Notes: a model not told the origin generated them from the sequence alone. DNA of 64,000 nucleotides from Marivivens sp. LCG002 (GCF_030264275.1 NZ_CP127165.1:291001-355000); one strand, 5' to 3'; positions 24,280 to 34,181 are shown, numbered from the stretch's first letter. Made by a program: numbers and translations.

Positions 24280-25212
24280 TCAGATTTTTGTCCGTCCTTT
24301 GACGTAGTGGGCGTTCAGCGCAAGCGCGGCGCCCGCAACGATGATCAGTGCCATACCGAAAACTGAAACGCGATCGGGCAGGTGATTGAACACCAGCCAG
24401 CCCAGAACCGCTGCCCAAACGATATGCATGTAGTTGATCGGCGCGACGAGCGATGCGGGTGCGATTTTATAGGCGGCGGCAAAGAAGAAGTGCCCGAGCG
24501 TCGCAAAAAGGCCCATCAGGACCATCAAGCCGATATCGAAGAGTGCGGGGACGGGGCCGGACAGGTGCGGGATCGAGGTCAGAACGAAGAACGCCGCCCC
24601 GTTGATCGTCGCGTAAAACAACATGGCAATCGCGCTTTCGGTTTTCGAAAGCGATCGGGTCATAAGGTGGAACGCGGTCGCGATGCCTGCATTGACGACG
24701 GCATAGATGACGCCGACAGGGTCAAGACCGCCTCCCGGTCGGAGCACCAGAAGAACTCCGCTGAACCCGAGAACCGCAAGGAACCATCCAAGCGGCGAGA
24801 CCTTTTCGCCGAAAAGCGGAACAGCAAGCGCCATCACTGCAAAGGGAGAGAGGTAAAGGATCGACACGGCCTCGCCCACAGGGATCAAACGAAGAGCGTG
24901 TCCCATAGTGAGCGATGCAAAAGAAAGCAGCAGCCCCCGAAACATCACTTGTTTCGTTTTTTGGGTCTGCCAGAGGCGCGCCCCGATCTTGGGATAAACG
25001 AACGCAAAAAGCAGAACCGTGCTCGCGAGATAGCGGATCGCCTGCATCACGGGCACGGGGTATTTCATCGCCATTTCTTTGCCGATGGTGTCTGCCGCCG
25101 CAAAAAACAGCGTGGTTACGGCAACGAGCATAATGGCGAGAAGCGGCCTCTGGTTAGGCTGGGGCAAACTGTCGGTCAATGGTGGAACCCTATTGGCTGT
25201 CCGGTGCGTCAA
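24280..25212 (-). CDS. DMT-family transporter (EamA domain)
   Basis: Inner-membrane transporter of about 310 residues with ten predicted helices in two EamA repeats, the second starting around residue 170. Motifs such as GEAVSILYLSPFAVMALA and APASLVAPINYMHIVWA are family-typical. Substrates in this family range from metabolites to carnitine or S-adenosylmethionine and cannot be read here. The start is uncertain: 25212 is a TTG, another TTG lies at 25179, and the first ATG (25131) would remove part of helix 1. Downstream it converges on irr. Confidence 0.8.
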   Translation of the reverse strand: MTHRTANRVPPLTDSLPQPNQRPLLAIMLVAVTTLFFAAADTIGKEMAMKYPVPVMQAIRYLASTVLLFAFVYPKIGARLWQTQKTKQVMFRGLLLSFASLTMGHALRLIPVGEAVSILYLSPFAVMALAVPLFGEKVSPLGWFLAVLGFSGVLLVLRPGGGLDPVGVIYAVVNAGIATAFHLMTRSLSKTESAIAMLFYATINGAAFFVLTSIPHLSGPVPALFDIGLMVLMGLFATLGHFFFAAAYKIAPASLVAPINYMHIVWAAVLGWLVFNHLPDRVSVFGMALIIVAGAALALNAHYVKGRTKI

Positions 25213-25246
25213 ACCCGACGCAGTTTCAGGCCGTTGTTGCCGCCAT

Positions 25247-26113
25247 CTAGAACCACTGGCCGGGTTCCATCAAGCCAAGATCGAGGAGTTGCTGTGAATG
25301 CCACGTGAAGCGCACCGAGTTATGCCACTTGAACGTATGGATATCATAGGTGGAACCGGGGTTACGCTTGAGCGCTTTAGCCGTGCGGAAGGACGCGATC
25401 GCAGCCGTGATGTTGTTATGCCAAGGGCAGGCATAGGTGTTCATCTCTTCATCGGACAACGTGTGGTCTTTGCGGATCTTGAGACCCTCTTTGGCAAGAA
25501 AGAGCGGAATACGGTCGATCCTCCGGCGCGAGGCCGGAATATGTTCTTCAAACCGCCATCTCAGGCCGCCGTAGAAATCCAGTTGCCGCTCCTTGGGGTG
25601 GTTGTGGTTGGCGGGATCGGGCCGAGCCAAACCGTAATACCCCGTCTTGTCGAGCATCGCGGTATCAAGCGAAACCGCATTCGGGTGCCTGTTCAAATCC
25701 TCGGCATAAAGATCGACGACATAGGCAAGAAGCGCCTCGCGCCGCTCTTCGAGATTGAAGAGCATAAGTTCCAGAACATTGCGATGTTCGCAAAACGGAA
25801 AGAACAGATATTCCGCGTTATAGCAATAATAGAGCCATTGGGTTTTGAGTGCTCCGATCAGCGGGTTCATCACGTTTTCAAGCGCCGCTTCGCGTGACAT
25901 GTCGAAAACGATCACGTCCACTTTGTCGAGAACGGTCGAGGGGATCGCGATTTCTTCCGATGCCACGCAGATGATTTTCTTGAACCCGAGGTCGATGTGG
26001 TGACGCACGGTCGTATCGATCTCGACCTCGTCATCGCATAGGATGATGGCCACGGGACCTTTGATCCCTTGGGAGCCTTTGTTCAAGAATTCACTGAGAC
26101 TGGAGTAGCGCAT
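25247..26113 (-). CDS. Conserved hypothetical protein, possible glycosyltransferase family 2-like
   Basis: Soluble protein of 288 residues with no signal peptide. The N-terminal part (IKGPVAIILCDDEVEIDTTVRHHIDLGFKKIICV) recalls the glycosyltransferase 2 type that starts with 'N/D-E...HH..LGF..I', and the middle (YYCYNAEYLFFPFC) would match the acceptor region. No clear DXD motif is seen, so the activity is only a guess. The C-terminal third is basic with several His and Trp. Homologues are frequent in Rhodobacteraceae. It is divergent from miaB. Confidence 0.6.
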   Translation of the reverse strand: MRYSSLSEFLNKGSQGIKGPVAIILCDDEVEIDTTVRHHIDLGFKKIICVASEEIAIPSTVLDKVDVIVFDMSREAALENVMNPLIGALKTQWLYYCYNAEYLFFPFCEHRNVLELMLFNLEERREALLAYVVDLYAEDLNRHPNAVSLDTAMLDKTGYYGLARPDPANHNHPKERQLDFYGGLRWRFEEHIPASRRRIDRIPLFLAKEGLKIRKDHTLSDEEMNTYACPWHNNITAAIASFRTAKALKRNPGSTYDIHTFKWHNSVRFTWHSQQLLDLGLMEPGQWF

Positions 26114-26231
26114 GTGCCTGATTTGCGGGTTTCGCGCTTAGGTTCCGTTAATTCGCGCGGCATTGCAAGCCGCTCGGCTGTCCTATAGAGAGCGGAAATT
26201 CCCTTTATCGCTGCATCTACAGGGTGAAACC

Positions 26232-27542
26232 ATGTCCGAGACCAAGAAACTTTTCATCAAGACCTATGGTTGCCAGATGAATGTTTACGACTCCGAGCGT
26301 ATGGCCGAAGCGCTGGGCAGCAAGGGCTATGTCCAGACGGAGAAGCAGGAAGAGGCGGATATGATCCTGCTCAATACCTGTCATATTCGCGAAAAAGCAG
26401 CGGAAAAGGTTTATTCCGAGCTTGGTCGGCTCAAGCCGCTCAAGGATGTGAATCCCAATCTCAAGATCGGGGTGGCGGGCTGTGTCGCGCAGGCCGAAGG
26501 TCAGGAGATCATGCGCCGTGCGCCTGTGGTCGATCTCGTGGTCGGGCCGCAAACCTATCACCGTCTTCCCGATATGGAGACGGCGATCCAGTCGGGCGCC
26601 AAGGCACTCGATACCGATTTTCCCGAGGAAGATAAGTTCGCGATCCTGAACAAAACCCGCGCAAAGGCCAAGCGCGGCCCCACCGCGTTCCTCACCGTGC
26701 AAGAAGGCTGTGACAAGTTTTGTGCCTTTTGCGTCGTTCCCTATACCCGCGGCGCGGAAGTCAGCCGCCCCAAGGATCGTATCCTTGCCGAGGCGCGCGA
26801 TCTGGTCGAAGCAGGTGTGCGGGAGATCACTCTGCTCGGCCAAAATGTGAACGCCTATCATGGGCATGACAAAGGCTTGGCGGGGCTTATCTGGGACCTC
26901 GCCGAGATCGACGGTCTCGACCGCATCCGCTTTACCACATCGCATCCCAACGACATGGACGATGCGTTGATCGAAGCGCACGGCACCTGTGAAAAGCTGA
27001 TGCCCTATCTGCACCTTCCTGTGCAATCGGGCAGCGATAAGATCCTCAAGGCGATGAACCGCAAGCACACGCGCGACGACTATTTCCGCTTGATCGACCG
27101 CATTCGCGGTGCGCGTCCCGATCTTGTTCTGTCCGGTGATTTCATCGTCGGCTTTCCCGGCGAGACGGATCAGGACTTCGAGGACACGATGGATCTCATC
27201 CGGCAGGTCAACTACGGAATGGCTTTTACCTTCAAATATTCGACGCGACCGGGCACGCCCGCAGCGGAAAAGCCGCAACTGCCCGATGATCTCATGGATG
27301 CCCGTCTGCAAGAGCTTCAGGCATTGATCACCAAGCAGCAGCGCGACACCCAGGACTCCATGGTCGGCCGCGAGGTGAATGTGCTCTTCGAGAAGAAAGG
27401 GCGCATGGCAGGACAGTTGATCGGCAAGACCGAGTATCTTCATGCTTGCTACGTCGAGGCTCCGGAAGAAGCACTTGGCAAGATCCACAAAGTGCGGATC
27501 AAAGAGAGCGGGCCGAACTCACTTGGCGGTGTGCTGGTCTAA
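26232..27542 (+). CDS. miaB: tRNA-2-methylthio-N6-dimethylallyladenosine synthase
   Basis: Radical-SAM methylthiotransferase of 436 residues that modifies A37 of tRNAs reading UNN codons. The N-terminal MTTase domain has Cys14, Cys50 and Cys84. The radical-SAM cluster motif CDKFCAFC is at Cys160, 164 and 167, and a TRAM domain closes the protein ([14 protein letters not shown]...[13 protein letters not shown]). All six cluster cysteines are intact. The start at 26232 has AGGGTG upstream; an in-frame ATG at 26163 adds an unconserved stretch. It is transcribed alone. Confidence 0.95.
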   Translation: MSETKKLFIKTYGCQMNVYDSERMAEALGSKGYVQTEKQEEADMILLNTCHIREKAAEKVYSELGRLKPLKDVNPNLKIGVAGCVAQAEGQEIMRRAPVVDLVVGPQTYHRLPDMETAIQSGAKALDTDFPEEDKFAILNKTRAKAKRGPTAFLTVQEGCDKFCAFCVVPYTRGAEVSRPKDRILAEARDLVEAGVREITLLGQNVNAYHGHDKGLAGLIWDLAEIDGLDRIRFTTSHPNDMDDALIEAHGTCEKLMPYLHLPVQSGSDKILKAMNRKHTRDDYFRLIDRIRGARPDLVLSGDFIVGFPGETDQDFEDTMDLIRQVNYGMAFTFKYSTRPGTPAAEKPQLPDDLMDARLQELQALITKQQRDTQDSMVGREVNVLFEKKGRMAGQLIGKTEYLHACYVEAPEEALGKIHKVRIKESGPNSLGGVLV

Positions 27543-27747
27543 AAGTTTCATCAAATTTGCCGTATACCACCATATGTGGAAACAATTCCGCCTAGTGGGG
27601 CAATTTGTTGCGAAAATTTCCCGAATTCAGGCGAGATTTAGCTTCCAATAGGACAGTAATAGGCTATCCTAAAGGTTAAGTTTGGCAGCTTTGCGTGGCG
27701 TCTTGTGGCATGCGCATTTGCCTTGAGTTTTGATTGGGGAAATTGCG

Positions 27748-28302
27748 ATGTTTCAAGCCGCTCGCATGACTATGGCTGGTGTAATGGCTGGGGTGCTGTC
27801 CCTGACGTTCGCACCCGCACTTCACGCACAAAATACCATCGTCGGCACAGAGATGACGCCCACCGTCTGGATCGATCCCGACGGATGTGAGCATTGGGTC
27901 ATGGATGACGGCTTCGAAGGCTACATGTCTCCGCATCGCAACCGTGATGGCTCGCCGGTGTGTCACCGCTCCGAGATTTGCGGGATCGTCCCCTCGGATC
28001 AGCTGTTCCAGACCGACAAATACCATATCAACGCCACCGGACGCGAAACGCTCGCGAATTTCTTCCGTTCGACAGGCGCATACGGCTATCTCATCTACGG
28101 ACACACGGACAGCCGCGCTTCGGATGAATACAACATGCGTTTGTCCAACAACCGCGCCAACGCGGTCGCTTCGATCGCACAGTCTGTCGGTGCCCGCGTG
28201 GTTGACGTCAAAGGTTTTGGCGAGCGTCGGCCTCGTGCGGACAACGGGTCGGCTGCTGGGATGCAGCAGAACCGCCGTGTTGAAATCTACTGCCTGCGCT
28301 AA
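27748..28302 (+). CDS. OmpA-family outer-membrane-associated protein with an N-terminal WxDPxGCxHW domain
   Basis: Protein of 184 residues with a signal peptide ending near ALHA (about residue 27). A short segment WIDPDGCEHWVMDDG...DGSPVC occupies about residues 41-71. The C-terminal OmpA domain (YHINATGRETLANFF, YGHTDSRASDEYNMRLSNNRANAVA, GFGERRPRADN) would bind peptidoglycan. The WxDPxGCxHW segment recurs in the next gene. TGGGGAAA precedes the start at suitable distance. The pair is probably one operon ending in a strong terminator. Confidence 0.85.
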   Translation: MFQAARMTMAGVMAGVLSLTFAPALHAQNTIVGTEMTPTVWIDPDGCEHWVMDDGFEGYMSPHRNRDGSPVCHRSEICGIVPSDQLFQTDKYHINATGRETLANFFRSTGAYGYLIYGHTDSRASDEYNMRLSNNRANAVASIAQSVGARVVDVKGFGERRPRADNGSAAGMQQNRRVEIYCLR

Positions 28303-28314
28303 GGAGAGCTGGAC

Positions 28315-28629
28315 ATGAAACTCGTAAAAATCCTTGCTCTTGGTGCTCTGTCGCTCAGCGTTGCGGCCTGCGGGCTTGAGGGTGGCACACGAACCGGCTC
28401 TGAACGTTGGTTCGACGGCGGTCAGGATGCAAAGCACCTTAGCCAGCTTGTCGCCGGTATCTGGGTCGATCCCAACGGTTGTGATCATTGGATCATCGAC
28501 GATGGCGTTGAAGGATATCTTTCCGAGCGCATGACCCCCGATGGTCGCCCCGTTTGCTCGGGAGTCGCGCAGCCCAATACGGCTGTCGGTCCGTTCAAGG
28601 CAGGGTCGAACATCCCCGACTCGCTCTAA
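28315..28629 (+). CDS. Small lipoprotein with a WxDPxGCxHW domain, 104 aa
   Basis: Signal peptide with lipobox VAAC (Cys19), so the mature protein is a periplasmic-side lipoprotein of about 86 residues. The segment WVDPNGCDHWIIDDG...DGRPVC, about residues 50-81, repeats that in the OmpA protein directly upstream with roughly 60 percent identity, including both Cys, both Trp and the DDG-EGY core. This suggests a duplicated, possibly disulphide-closed module. It starts 12 bases after the OmpA stop behind AAGGAGAG. Function unknown. Confidence 0.8.
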   Translation: MKLVKILALGALSLSVAACGLEGGTRTGSERWFDGGQDAKHLSQLVAGIWVDPNGCDHWIIDDGVEGYLSERMTPDGRPVCSGVAQPNTAVGPFKAGSNIPDSL

Positions 28630-28649
28630 AATTGTTTAATTCCCAAGCA

Positions 28650-28684
28650 AAGAAAGGCCGTTGGCGTGTCCAGCGGCCTTTCTT
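28650..28684 (+). terminator. Rho-independent terminator after the OmpA/lipoprotein pair
   Basis: Eleven-bp stem AAGAAAGGCCG/CGGCCTTTCTT, extended inside the loop by TTGG/CCAG, about 20 bases after the lipoprotein stop. Confidence 0.8.
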
Positions 28685-28775
28685 CGTTATGCCGGTGTCA
28701 CAATATCATGTGTCTACTTGCCATACGGCACACAAATTGCCACGATGAACTTACACACATACTCAGGAGTCTTGC

Positions 28776-29798
28776 TTGGTAGCTAATGTTCTTACCCCGC
28801 CAGTCGCCGTTCCGGAGATCGCTGAGACAGCGATCGAGTTTCCGGACAACTTCCTTCTGATCGACCTTTGCGGTGAATACGATAAGAACCTTGCCAAAAT
28901 AGAGGAACGACTGGGTATACAGATCCTGCGCCGTGGAAACCATCTTTTGGTGATCGGCGAAGATGGATCGCGCAAAGCTGCCGTTGATGTTCTCAACGCC
29001 CTCTACAGCAGGCTCGAAAGCGGCAAGAGCGTCGAGCTTGGAGATGTTGACCGCGAACTTCGGATGGGAGCGAGCGAAGCAGGCACAGAACCCCAAGCGG
29101 GCGATCAGATGGAGCTTTTCAAGGGCGGACCGATCGAGATCAAAACCCGTAAAAAGCTCATCGAGCCTCGGACCGATGCGCAAAAAGCCTATGTCCAGTC
29201 CCTGTTCAAGAATGAGCTGGCCTTTGGTATAGGCCCTGCGGGTACGGGCAAAACCTATCTCGCCGTTGCGGTCGGGGTGTCCATGTTCATCACGGGGCAG
29301 GTGGATCGCATCATCCTCTCCCGCCCTGCCGTCGAAGCGGGTGAAAAGCTCGGGTATCTCCCCGGTGATATGAAGGACAAGGTCGACCCCTATATGCAGC
29401 CTCTCTATGATGCGCTGAACGACTTCTTGCCCGGCAAGCAGACCGCCAAGTTGATCGAGGAAAAGCGCATCGAGATTGCACCGCTTGCCTTTATGCGTGG
29501 CCGGACTCTCTCCAATGCCTTTGTGGTGCTCGACGAAGCGCAGAACGCCACGTCGATGCAGATGAAGATGTTCCTCACCCGTCTGGGTGAAGGCTCGCGT
29601 ATGGTCATCACGGGCGACAGAACCCAGATCGACCTTCCACGCGGCGTGTCGTCGGGGCTTGCGGATGCCGAACGACTTCTCAAGGGCATCAACAAGATCA
29701 GCTTCAACTACTTCACCTCCAAGGACGTAGTGCGTCACCCGCTGGTTGCCGCAATCATCGAAGCCTATGAGGCAGATGCAGAAGCTGCGCTGCGCTGA
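28776..29798 (+). CDS. phoH: PhoH-like ATPase (YbeZ)
   Basis: P-loop ATPase of 340 residues associated with RNA metabolism and ribosome maturation. A KH-like N-terminal region is followed by Walker A GPAGTGKT at residues 153-160, LSRPAVEAGEKLGYLPGD, the Walker B-like FVVLDEAQNA and VITGDRTQIDLP. The start is a TTG at 28776, with AGGAG at 28765-28769 six bases upstream; no ATG fits. It opens the conserved run phoH-ybeY-CBS protein-lnt. Confidence 0.93.
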   Translation: MVANVLTPPVAVPEIAETAIEFPDNFLLIDLCGEYDKNLAKIEERLGIQILRRGNHLLVIGEDGSRKAAVDVLNALYSRLESGKSVELGDVDRELRMGASEAGTEPQAGDQMELFKGGPIEIKTRKKLIEPRTDAQKAYVQSLFKNELAFGIGPAGTGKTYLAVAVGVSMFITGQVDRIILSRPAVEAGEKLGYLPGDMKDKVDPYMQPLYDALNDFLPGKQTAKLIEEKRIEIAPLAFMRGRTLSNAFVVLDEAQNATSMQMKMFLTRLGEGSRMVITGDRTQIDLPRGVSSGLADAERLLKGINKISFNYFTSKDVVRHPLVAAIIEAYEADAEAALR

Positions 29799-29902
29799 AA
29801 CACCGCCGAGCGCCGCGTTGCGCTCGGCACAAAATCCACTGGGCGTTTGCTGCGCTTCGAGATAGAGCGGGGCGAACTGAATGGATTGCGAACACGGCTC
29901 TT

Positions 29903-30406
29903 ATGCAAATCGATCTCGATATCACCGACGAACGCTGGGCTACCCTCGGGCTCGAGGCTATCTGCGAAAAAGCCGCGCTTGCGGTTCTGGAGCGGTTGGA
30001 AATCGAGGCGGATGAGTGCGAACTCTCGGTGCTGGGGTGCGGCGACGCTCGGATCAAAGAGCTCAACGCTGATTTCCGCGAAAAAGACAAAGCAACGAAC
30101 GTCCTCTCCTGGCCCGCGGAAGAGCGCGGCGCCGAGATTGAGGGCGCGCTCCCTGAAACGCCCGAACCCGATATTTTCGGCGTGATCGAGCTTGGCGATA
30201 TCGCCATTTCCTTTGATACATGCGCCCGTGAAGCTGAAGAGGCGGGAAAGTCCCTGACCGATCACGCCACCCATTTGATGGTACATGGCGTCCTTCACCT
30301 GTTGGGTTTTGACCACATTAGAGAGGCAGATGCTTCTTTAATGGAGGGAATAGAGACAGAGATACTTGGCAAAATGGGTATTAAAGACCCATATTCGGAA
30401 TATTGA
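29903..30406 (+). CDS. ybeY: Endoribonuclease YbeY (16S rRNA maturation)
   Basis: Zinc-dependent single-strand RNase of 167 residues required for 16S rRNA 3'-end maturation and ribosome quality control. The metal site HGVLHLLGFDH gives His128, His132 and His138. The KATNVLSWP motif and GDIAIS strand are also typical. No good Shine-Dalgarno is visible before the ATG, so the exact start is tentative. It lies 104 bases after phoH and 37 before the CBS-domain gene, in the usual alphaproteobacterial order. Confidence 0.93.
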   Translation: MQIDLDITDERWATLGLEAICEKAALAVLERLEIEADECELSVLGCGDARIKELNADFREKDKATNVLSWPAEERGAEIEGALPETPEPDIFGVIELGDIAISFDTCAREAEEAGKSLTDHATHLMVHGVLHLLGFDHIREADASLMEGIETEILGKMGIKDPYSEY

Positions 30407-30443
30407 AGGTCGGACCCGAAGTTCGGCTATAGGTTTGGAGACA

Positions 30444-31337
30444 ATGACCGACACCCCTGACGGTCCTTCTATCGCAGCGCATAGCGCGCAAGAAGATGAC
30501 AGTAACGAGAGCGCGAACAAGGGCTTTTTCAGCCGTATCATCGGCGCTCTTTCCCCCGCAGAAACAGAGACGGACCAAACCGTCGAGCGTTCCGACGTTC
30601 AGGCAAGGGCTCCCTTTGTTCCCGGTCTCGTGAATCTGCGCAAGATGCGGGTCGAAGACGTTTCGATCCCCAAGACCGAAATCGTTGCAGTTCCCGTAAC
30701 CATCGAGCTTGATGAATTGGTCAAAGTTTTCCGCGAAAGCGGCCTAACACGTCTCCCCGTCTATGACGGCACGCTCGATACTCCGATCGGTCTTGCCAAT
30801 CTCAAGGACTTTGCGCTCAAGTTCGGCTTTAACGGCGATACGCCGAATTTCTCACTGCGAGAGATGCTGCGTCCTTTGATCTATGTGCCGCCTTCGATGC
30901 CTTTGGGTGTTCTTCTGCAGAAGATGCAGGCGGAGCGGATTCACATGGCTTTGGTGATCGACGAATACGGTGGAACCGACGGGCTTGTGACGATCGAGGA
31001 CTTGATCGAACAGGTCGTAGGCGAGATCGAAGACGAGCATGATATCGAAGAAGCCCAGACCTTTGTGCGGGAAAAGCCGGGGGTCTATATGGCTCAGGCC
31101 GTCACACCCCTCGACGAGTTTCAGGCCGAAATCGGCTTTGATCTTACGGCTCATGAAGAAATCGACGAGGAAGAGGTCGATACGCTCGGGGGCTTGGTCT
31201 TTATGTTGGCGGGACATGTGCCGGCTCGGGGCGAAGTCATTCCGCATCCTGACGGTCCCGAGTTCGAGGTGGTGGACGCTGACCCGCGCCGTATCAAACG
31301 CCTCAGGGTCCGCTTGAACCAAGCGCATGAGGCTTGA
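30444..31337 (+). CDS. Hemolysin C/CorC family protein with CBS pair and transporter-associated domain
   Basis: Cytoplasmic protein of 297 residues lacking the CNNM membrane domain. Two CBS repeats occupy about residues 65-185 ([51 protein letters not shown]), followed by the CorC/HlyC domain ([29 protein letters not shown]). It is annotated as magnesium/cobalt efflux or hemolysin-related, but its role with YbeY and Lnt is unclear. The start at 30444 has TGGAGAC directly before it. Its 3' end overlaps lnt by 11 bases. Confidence 0.87.
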   Translation: MTDTPDGPSIAAHSAQEDDSNESANKGFFSRIIGALSPAETETDQTVERSDVQARAPFVPGLVNLRKMRVEDVSIPKTEIVAVPVTIELDELVKVFRESGLTRLPVYDGTLDTPIGLANLKDFALKFGFNGDTPNFSLREMLRPLIYVPPSMPLGVLLQKMQAERIHMALVIDEYGGTDGLVTIEDLIEQVVGEIEDEHDIEEAQTFVREKPGVYMAQAVTPLDEFQAEIGFDLTAHEEIDEEEVDTLGGLVFMLAGHVPARGEVIPHPDGPEFEVVDADPRRIKRLRVRLNQAHEA

Positions 31338-32853
31338 GGCGTTCATAAGCCGATTTACGAAGCAAGAGGCTGCGAAGGGGATCCCTCGCAGCCTTGTTCT
31401 CGTTTTGCTGGGCGCGATGATGGCCTTGGGACAGGCGCCGCTTGGTTTCTGGCCCCTGAGCTTAGTTGGCCTTTTCATTTGGGCGCGCCTTTTTGCCCGT
31501 GGCCATGGACCTAAAGAAGTTGCCAAAGACTCTTGGCTGATCGGGTTCGGCTATTTTCTGGTGCTGCTCCATTGGATCGTTTGGCCATTTCTTGTGGAGC
31601 CGGAACGCGACGGGTGGATGGCGCCCTTTGCGCTTGTTCTACTTCCTTCAGGGCTCGCACTTTTCTGGGCAATCACCCAGGGCGTCGCGCACCGTCTCGC
31701 AGGGCATGCGCCATATCTTGCTTGGGCTATCGGGCTTTCCCTTGCAGAGCTGGGACGCGGGCATCTTTTCACGGGCTTTCCATGGGGCGGGTTTTCGCAT
31801 GTCTTGCTCGAGACACCCGCCAGTGGGCTCTATGCGGTTTTCGGGGCCGAAGGGCTTTCGATCCTGATGCTGTTCGCTGTCGGACTGGTTGCTTGGGTGA
31901 CGCAGGAGAAGCCGATGCGGCTTCTGGTTTTCGCGACCCCGCTTGTTTTTCTCGCGCTTCCGTATCGCCCCGAAGAGGTCGTTATACCAGCGGACGCGCC
32001 GACTGTCCGACTTGTCCAGCCCAACGCCCCGCAGGACGAAAAATGGGACCCGCTCTTGGCCGAGGTCTTCTATCAACGCCTTCTGACCTATTCTGCTGCA
32101 CCGGGGACACCTGATCTCATTTTGTGGCCCGAAACGGCAATCCCTTATGTTCTTGAGTTCTCTGACCACATCCTCGCGGAAATCGGCGAGAAAGCGGTTG
32201 CTCCCGTTGGCTTCGGGATCAACAGGATCGAGGGCGAGCGTTTCTATAACGCTTTTGCTTTCATCGACGCAGAGGGGCAGGTGGAACATATCTACGACAA
32301 ACAGCACCTCGTGCCTTTCGGCGAATACGTTCCGTTCGGCGAGGTCTTCGCACAGCTCGGCATCTATGGTCTCGCCGCGTCCCAAGGCGGGGGCTACAGC
32401 GCAGGTCGCACAGCCGAACCCTTTGACCTCGGGGCGGTCGGGCGGGCAAAGGTTCTGATCTGTTACGAAGGTATTTTCCCTTGGGAAGTAGTCAAAGGCG
32501 AACGGCCCGATGTCCTGATCCTTGCAACAAATGACGCATGGTTCGGCACTTGGGCAGGGCCGGCACAGCATATGGCCCAAGCCCGCATTCGCGCGATCGA
32601 AACGGGGTTACCGATGCTGCGCGTGGCCAATACGGGGATCACTGCTTTGATCGGCACCAACGGGGAAATCCTTGCGGACCTTCCCTTTGGTCAGCAAGGA
32701 ATGCTCGATGTAAAACTGCCCGCACCCGAGCCGTTAACAGTCTTTGTGAAATATAAAGGGTGGCCGGCCATTTTGTTGCTTGCAATCGTCACCTTTTGGA
32801 TCATTTCACCTTTTGGACGTATCCCGATTGACCGCAAGCCGCGGCGCGCCTAA
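31327..32853 (+). CDS. lnt: Apolipoprotein N-acyltransferase
   Basis: Inner-membrane enzyme of 508 residues adding the third acyl chain to the N-terminal Cys of lipoproteins. Six or more N-terminal helices precede a periplasmic nitrilase-like domain whose catalytic triad is Glu269 (LWPETAIPY), Lys325 (YDKQHLVPFGEY) and Cys379 (LICYEGIFPW). A final helix anchors the C-terminus. The gene begins inside the preceding coding region, so it is translationally coupled. Confidence 0.94.
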   Translation: MRLEAFISRFTKQEAAKGIPRSLVLVLLGAMMALGQAPLGFWPLSLVGLFIWARLFARGHGPKEVAKDSWLIGFGYFLVLLHWIVWPFLVEPERDGWMAPFALVLLPSGLALFWAITQGVAHRLAGHAPYLAWAIGLSLAELGRGHLFTGFPWGGFSHVLLETPASGLYAVFGAEGLSILMLFAVGLVAWVTQEKPMRLLVFATPLVFLALPYRPEEVVIPADAPTVRLVQPNAPQDEKWDPLLAEVFYQRLLTYSAAPGTPDLILWPETAIPYVLEFSDHILAEIGEKAVAPVGFGINRIEGERFYNAFAFIDAEGQVEHIYDKQHLVPFGEYVPFGEVFAQLGIYGLAASQGGGYSAGRTAEPFDLGAVGRAKVLICYEGIFPWEVVKGERPDVLILATNDAWFGTWAGPAQHMAQARIRAIETGLPMLRVANTGITALIGTNGEILADLPFGQQGMLDVKLPAPEPLTVFVKYKGWPAILLLAIVTFWIISPFGRIPIDRKPRRA

Positions 32854-32873
32854 CGAAAACACGATAACAAAAA

Positions 32874-32919
32874 CCCGTCACAACGGCTTCCTGGCGTGGC
32901 GGGGACATTCCAATGGAGC
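32874..32919 (+). promoter_or_regulatory. SAM/SAH riboswitch in the metK leader
   Basis: The sequence CACAACGGCTTCCTGGCGTG (32879-32898) is the conserved core of the small SAM/SAH riboswitch. Stem P1 is formed by CCCGTCAC (32874-32881) and GTGGCGGG (32896-32903), eight pairs with one G-U. The loop GCTTCC can form the pseudoknot with GGAGCA at 32915-32920, which is also the metK Shine-Dalgarno sequence. Ligand binding would therefore hide the ribosome-binding site when SAM or SAH is abundant. This class is known mainly from Rhodobacterales metK leaders. Confidence 0.93.
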
Positions 32920-32927
32920 ACTTCCCA

Positions 32928-34109
32928 ATGAGCCGACAGAACTACATTTTCACTTCGGAATCCGTGTCCGAAGGCCACCCCGATAAGGTCTGCGACCGGA
33001 TTTCGGACGCCATCCTCGATGCGTTTTTGTCCGAGGAACCCGAAGCTCGCGTGGCCTGCGAGACCTTTGCTACGACCAATCGCGTTGTGATCGGCGGTGA
33101 AGTGGGCCTCTCCGATCAGGACAAGTTGAGCGATTACATGGGCCGCGTGGACGGGATCGTCCGCGACTGCATCAAGGACATCGGTTACGAGCAGGACAAG
33201 TTCCACCACGAAACCGTCGAGATCACCAATCTCCTGCACGAGCAATCCGCGCATATCGCCCAAGGCGTCGACGCGCGCGAGGACAAGGACGAAGGCGCAG
33301 GCGATCAGGGGATCATGTTCGGCTATGCGACCACCGAGACGCCCGAGCTGATGCCTGCCCCGATCCACTATGCGCACAAGATCCTCAAGCGTCTGGCCGA
33401 AGTGCGCAAGGACGGCAGCGAGCCGACCCTGCGCCCCGACGCCAAGAGCCAGCTTTCGGTGCGCTATGAAAACGGCAAGCCCGTCGGCGTCACCTCGATC
33501 GTGCTTTCGACCCAGCACGCCCACGAAAGCCAGACGAGCGCCGACATCCGCGCCATCGTCGAGCCTTATATCCGCGAAGTGCTGCCTGAGGGTTGGATTT
33601 CGGCGGACACCGAATGGTGGGTGAACCCCACGGGCACCTTTGTGATCGGCGGCCCCGACGGGGACGCAGGCCTTACGGGGCGCAAGATCATCGTCGACAC
33701 CTATGGCGGCGCAGCGCCCCACGGCGGCGGCGCGTTTTCGGGCAAAGATCCGACCAAGGTGGACCGTTCGGCCGCCTATGCCGCGCGCTATCTGGCCAAG
33801 AACGTGGTGGCGGCAGGTCTTGCCGAGCGCTGCACGATCCAGCTTTCCTATGCCATCGGTGTGGCCAAACCGCTCTCGATCTATGCCGATACCTTCGGCA
33901 CGGGCGACGTAGACCCCGCCAAGATCGAAGCGGCGATTGCCCAAGTTATGGACCTCACCCCCCGAGGCATCCGCTCGCACCTCGGTCTCAACCGTCCGAT
34001 CTATGCGCGCACCTCGGCCTATGGCCACTTCGGCCGCGCCCCAGAGGCGGACGGCGGCTTCTCGTGGGAGCGCACCGATCTGGTCGAAGCCCTCAAGGCC
34101 GCGATCTAA
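32928..34109 (+). CDS. metK: S-adenosylmethionine synthase
   Basis: Cytoplasmic enzyme of 393 residues making SAM from methionine and ATP. It contains [18 protein letters not shown] at the N-terminus, the hallmark [12 protein letters not shown], and the phosphate-binding [16 protein letters not shown]. The start at 32928 is set by the riboswitch-embedded GGAG nine bases upstream. An ATG at 32913 lies inside the riboswitch pseudoknot and is rejected. Expression is predicted to fall when SAM/SAH is high. It is closed by a strong terminator. Confidence 0.97.
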   Translation: MSRQNYIFTSESVSEGHPDKVCDRISDAILDAFLSEEPEARVACETFATTNRVVIGGEVGLSDQDKLSDYMGRVDGIVRDCIKDIGYEQDKFHHETVEITNLLHEQSAHIAQGVDAREDKDEGAGDQGIMFGYATTETPELMPAPIHYAHKILKRLAEVRKDGSEPTLRPDAKSQLSVRYENGKPVGVTSIVLSTQHAHESQTSADIRAIVEPYIREVLPEGWISADTEWWVNPTGTFVIGGPDGDAGLTGRKIIVDTYGGAAPHGGGAFSGKDPTKVDRSAAYAARYLAKNVVAAGLAERCTIQLSYAIGVAKPLSIYADTFGTGDVDPAKIEAAIAQVMDLTPRGIRSHLGLNRPIYARTSAYGHFGRAPEADGGFSWERTDLVEALKAAI

Positions 34110-34116
34110 CCACAAA

Positions 34117-34140
34117 AGGGGCGAAGGAAACTTCGCCCCT
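34117..34140 (+). terminator. Rho-independent terminator after metK
   Basis: Perfect ten-bp stem AGGGGCGAAG/CTTCGCCCCT with a GAAA tetraloop, followed by CTTTC, immediately after the metK stop. Confidence 0.88.
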
Positions 34141-34181
34141 CTTTCATTGCAAGGGCAAGGCGAAGTTGCTAAAGGCGCGCC

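Noticed and set aside
26217..27488. A 423-codon open frame opposite miaB
   Set aside because: Shadow of miaB; no start signal and no recognisable domain.
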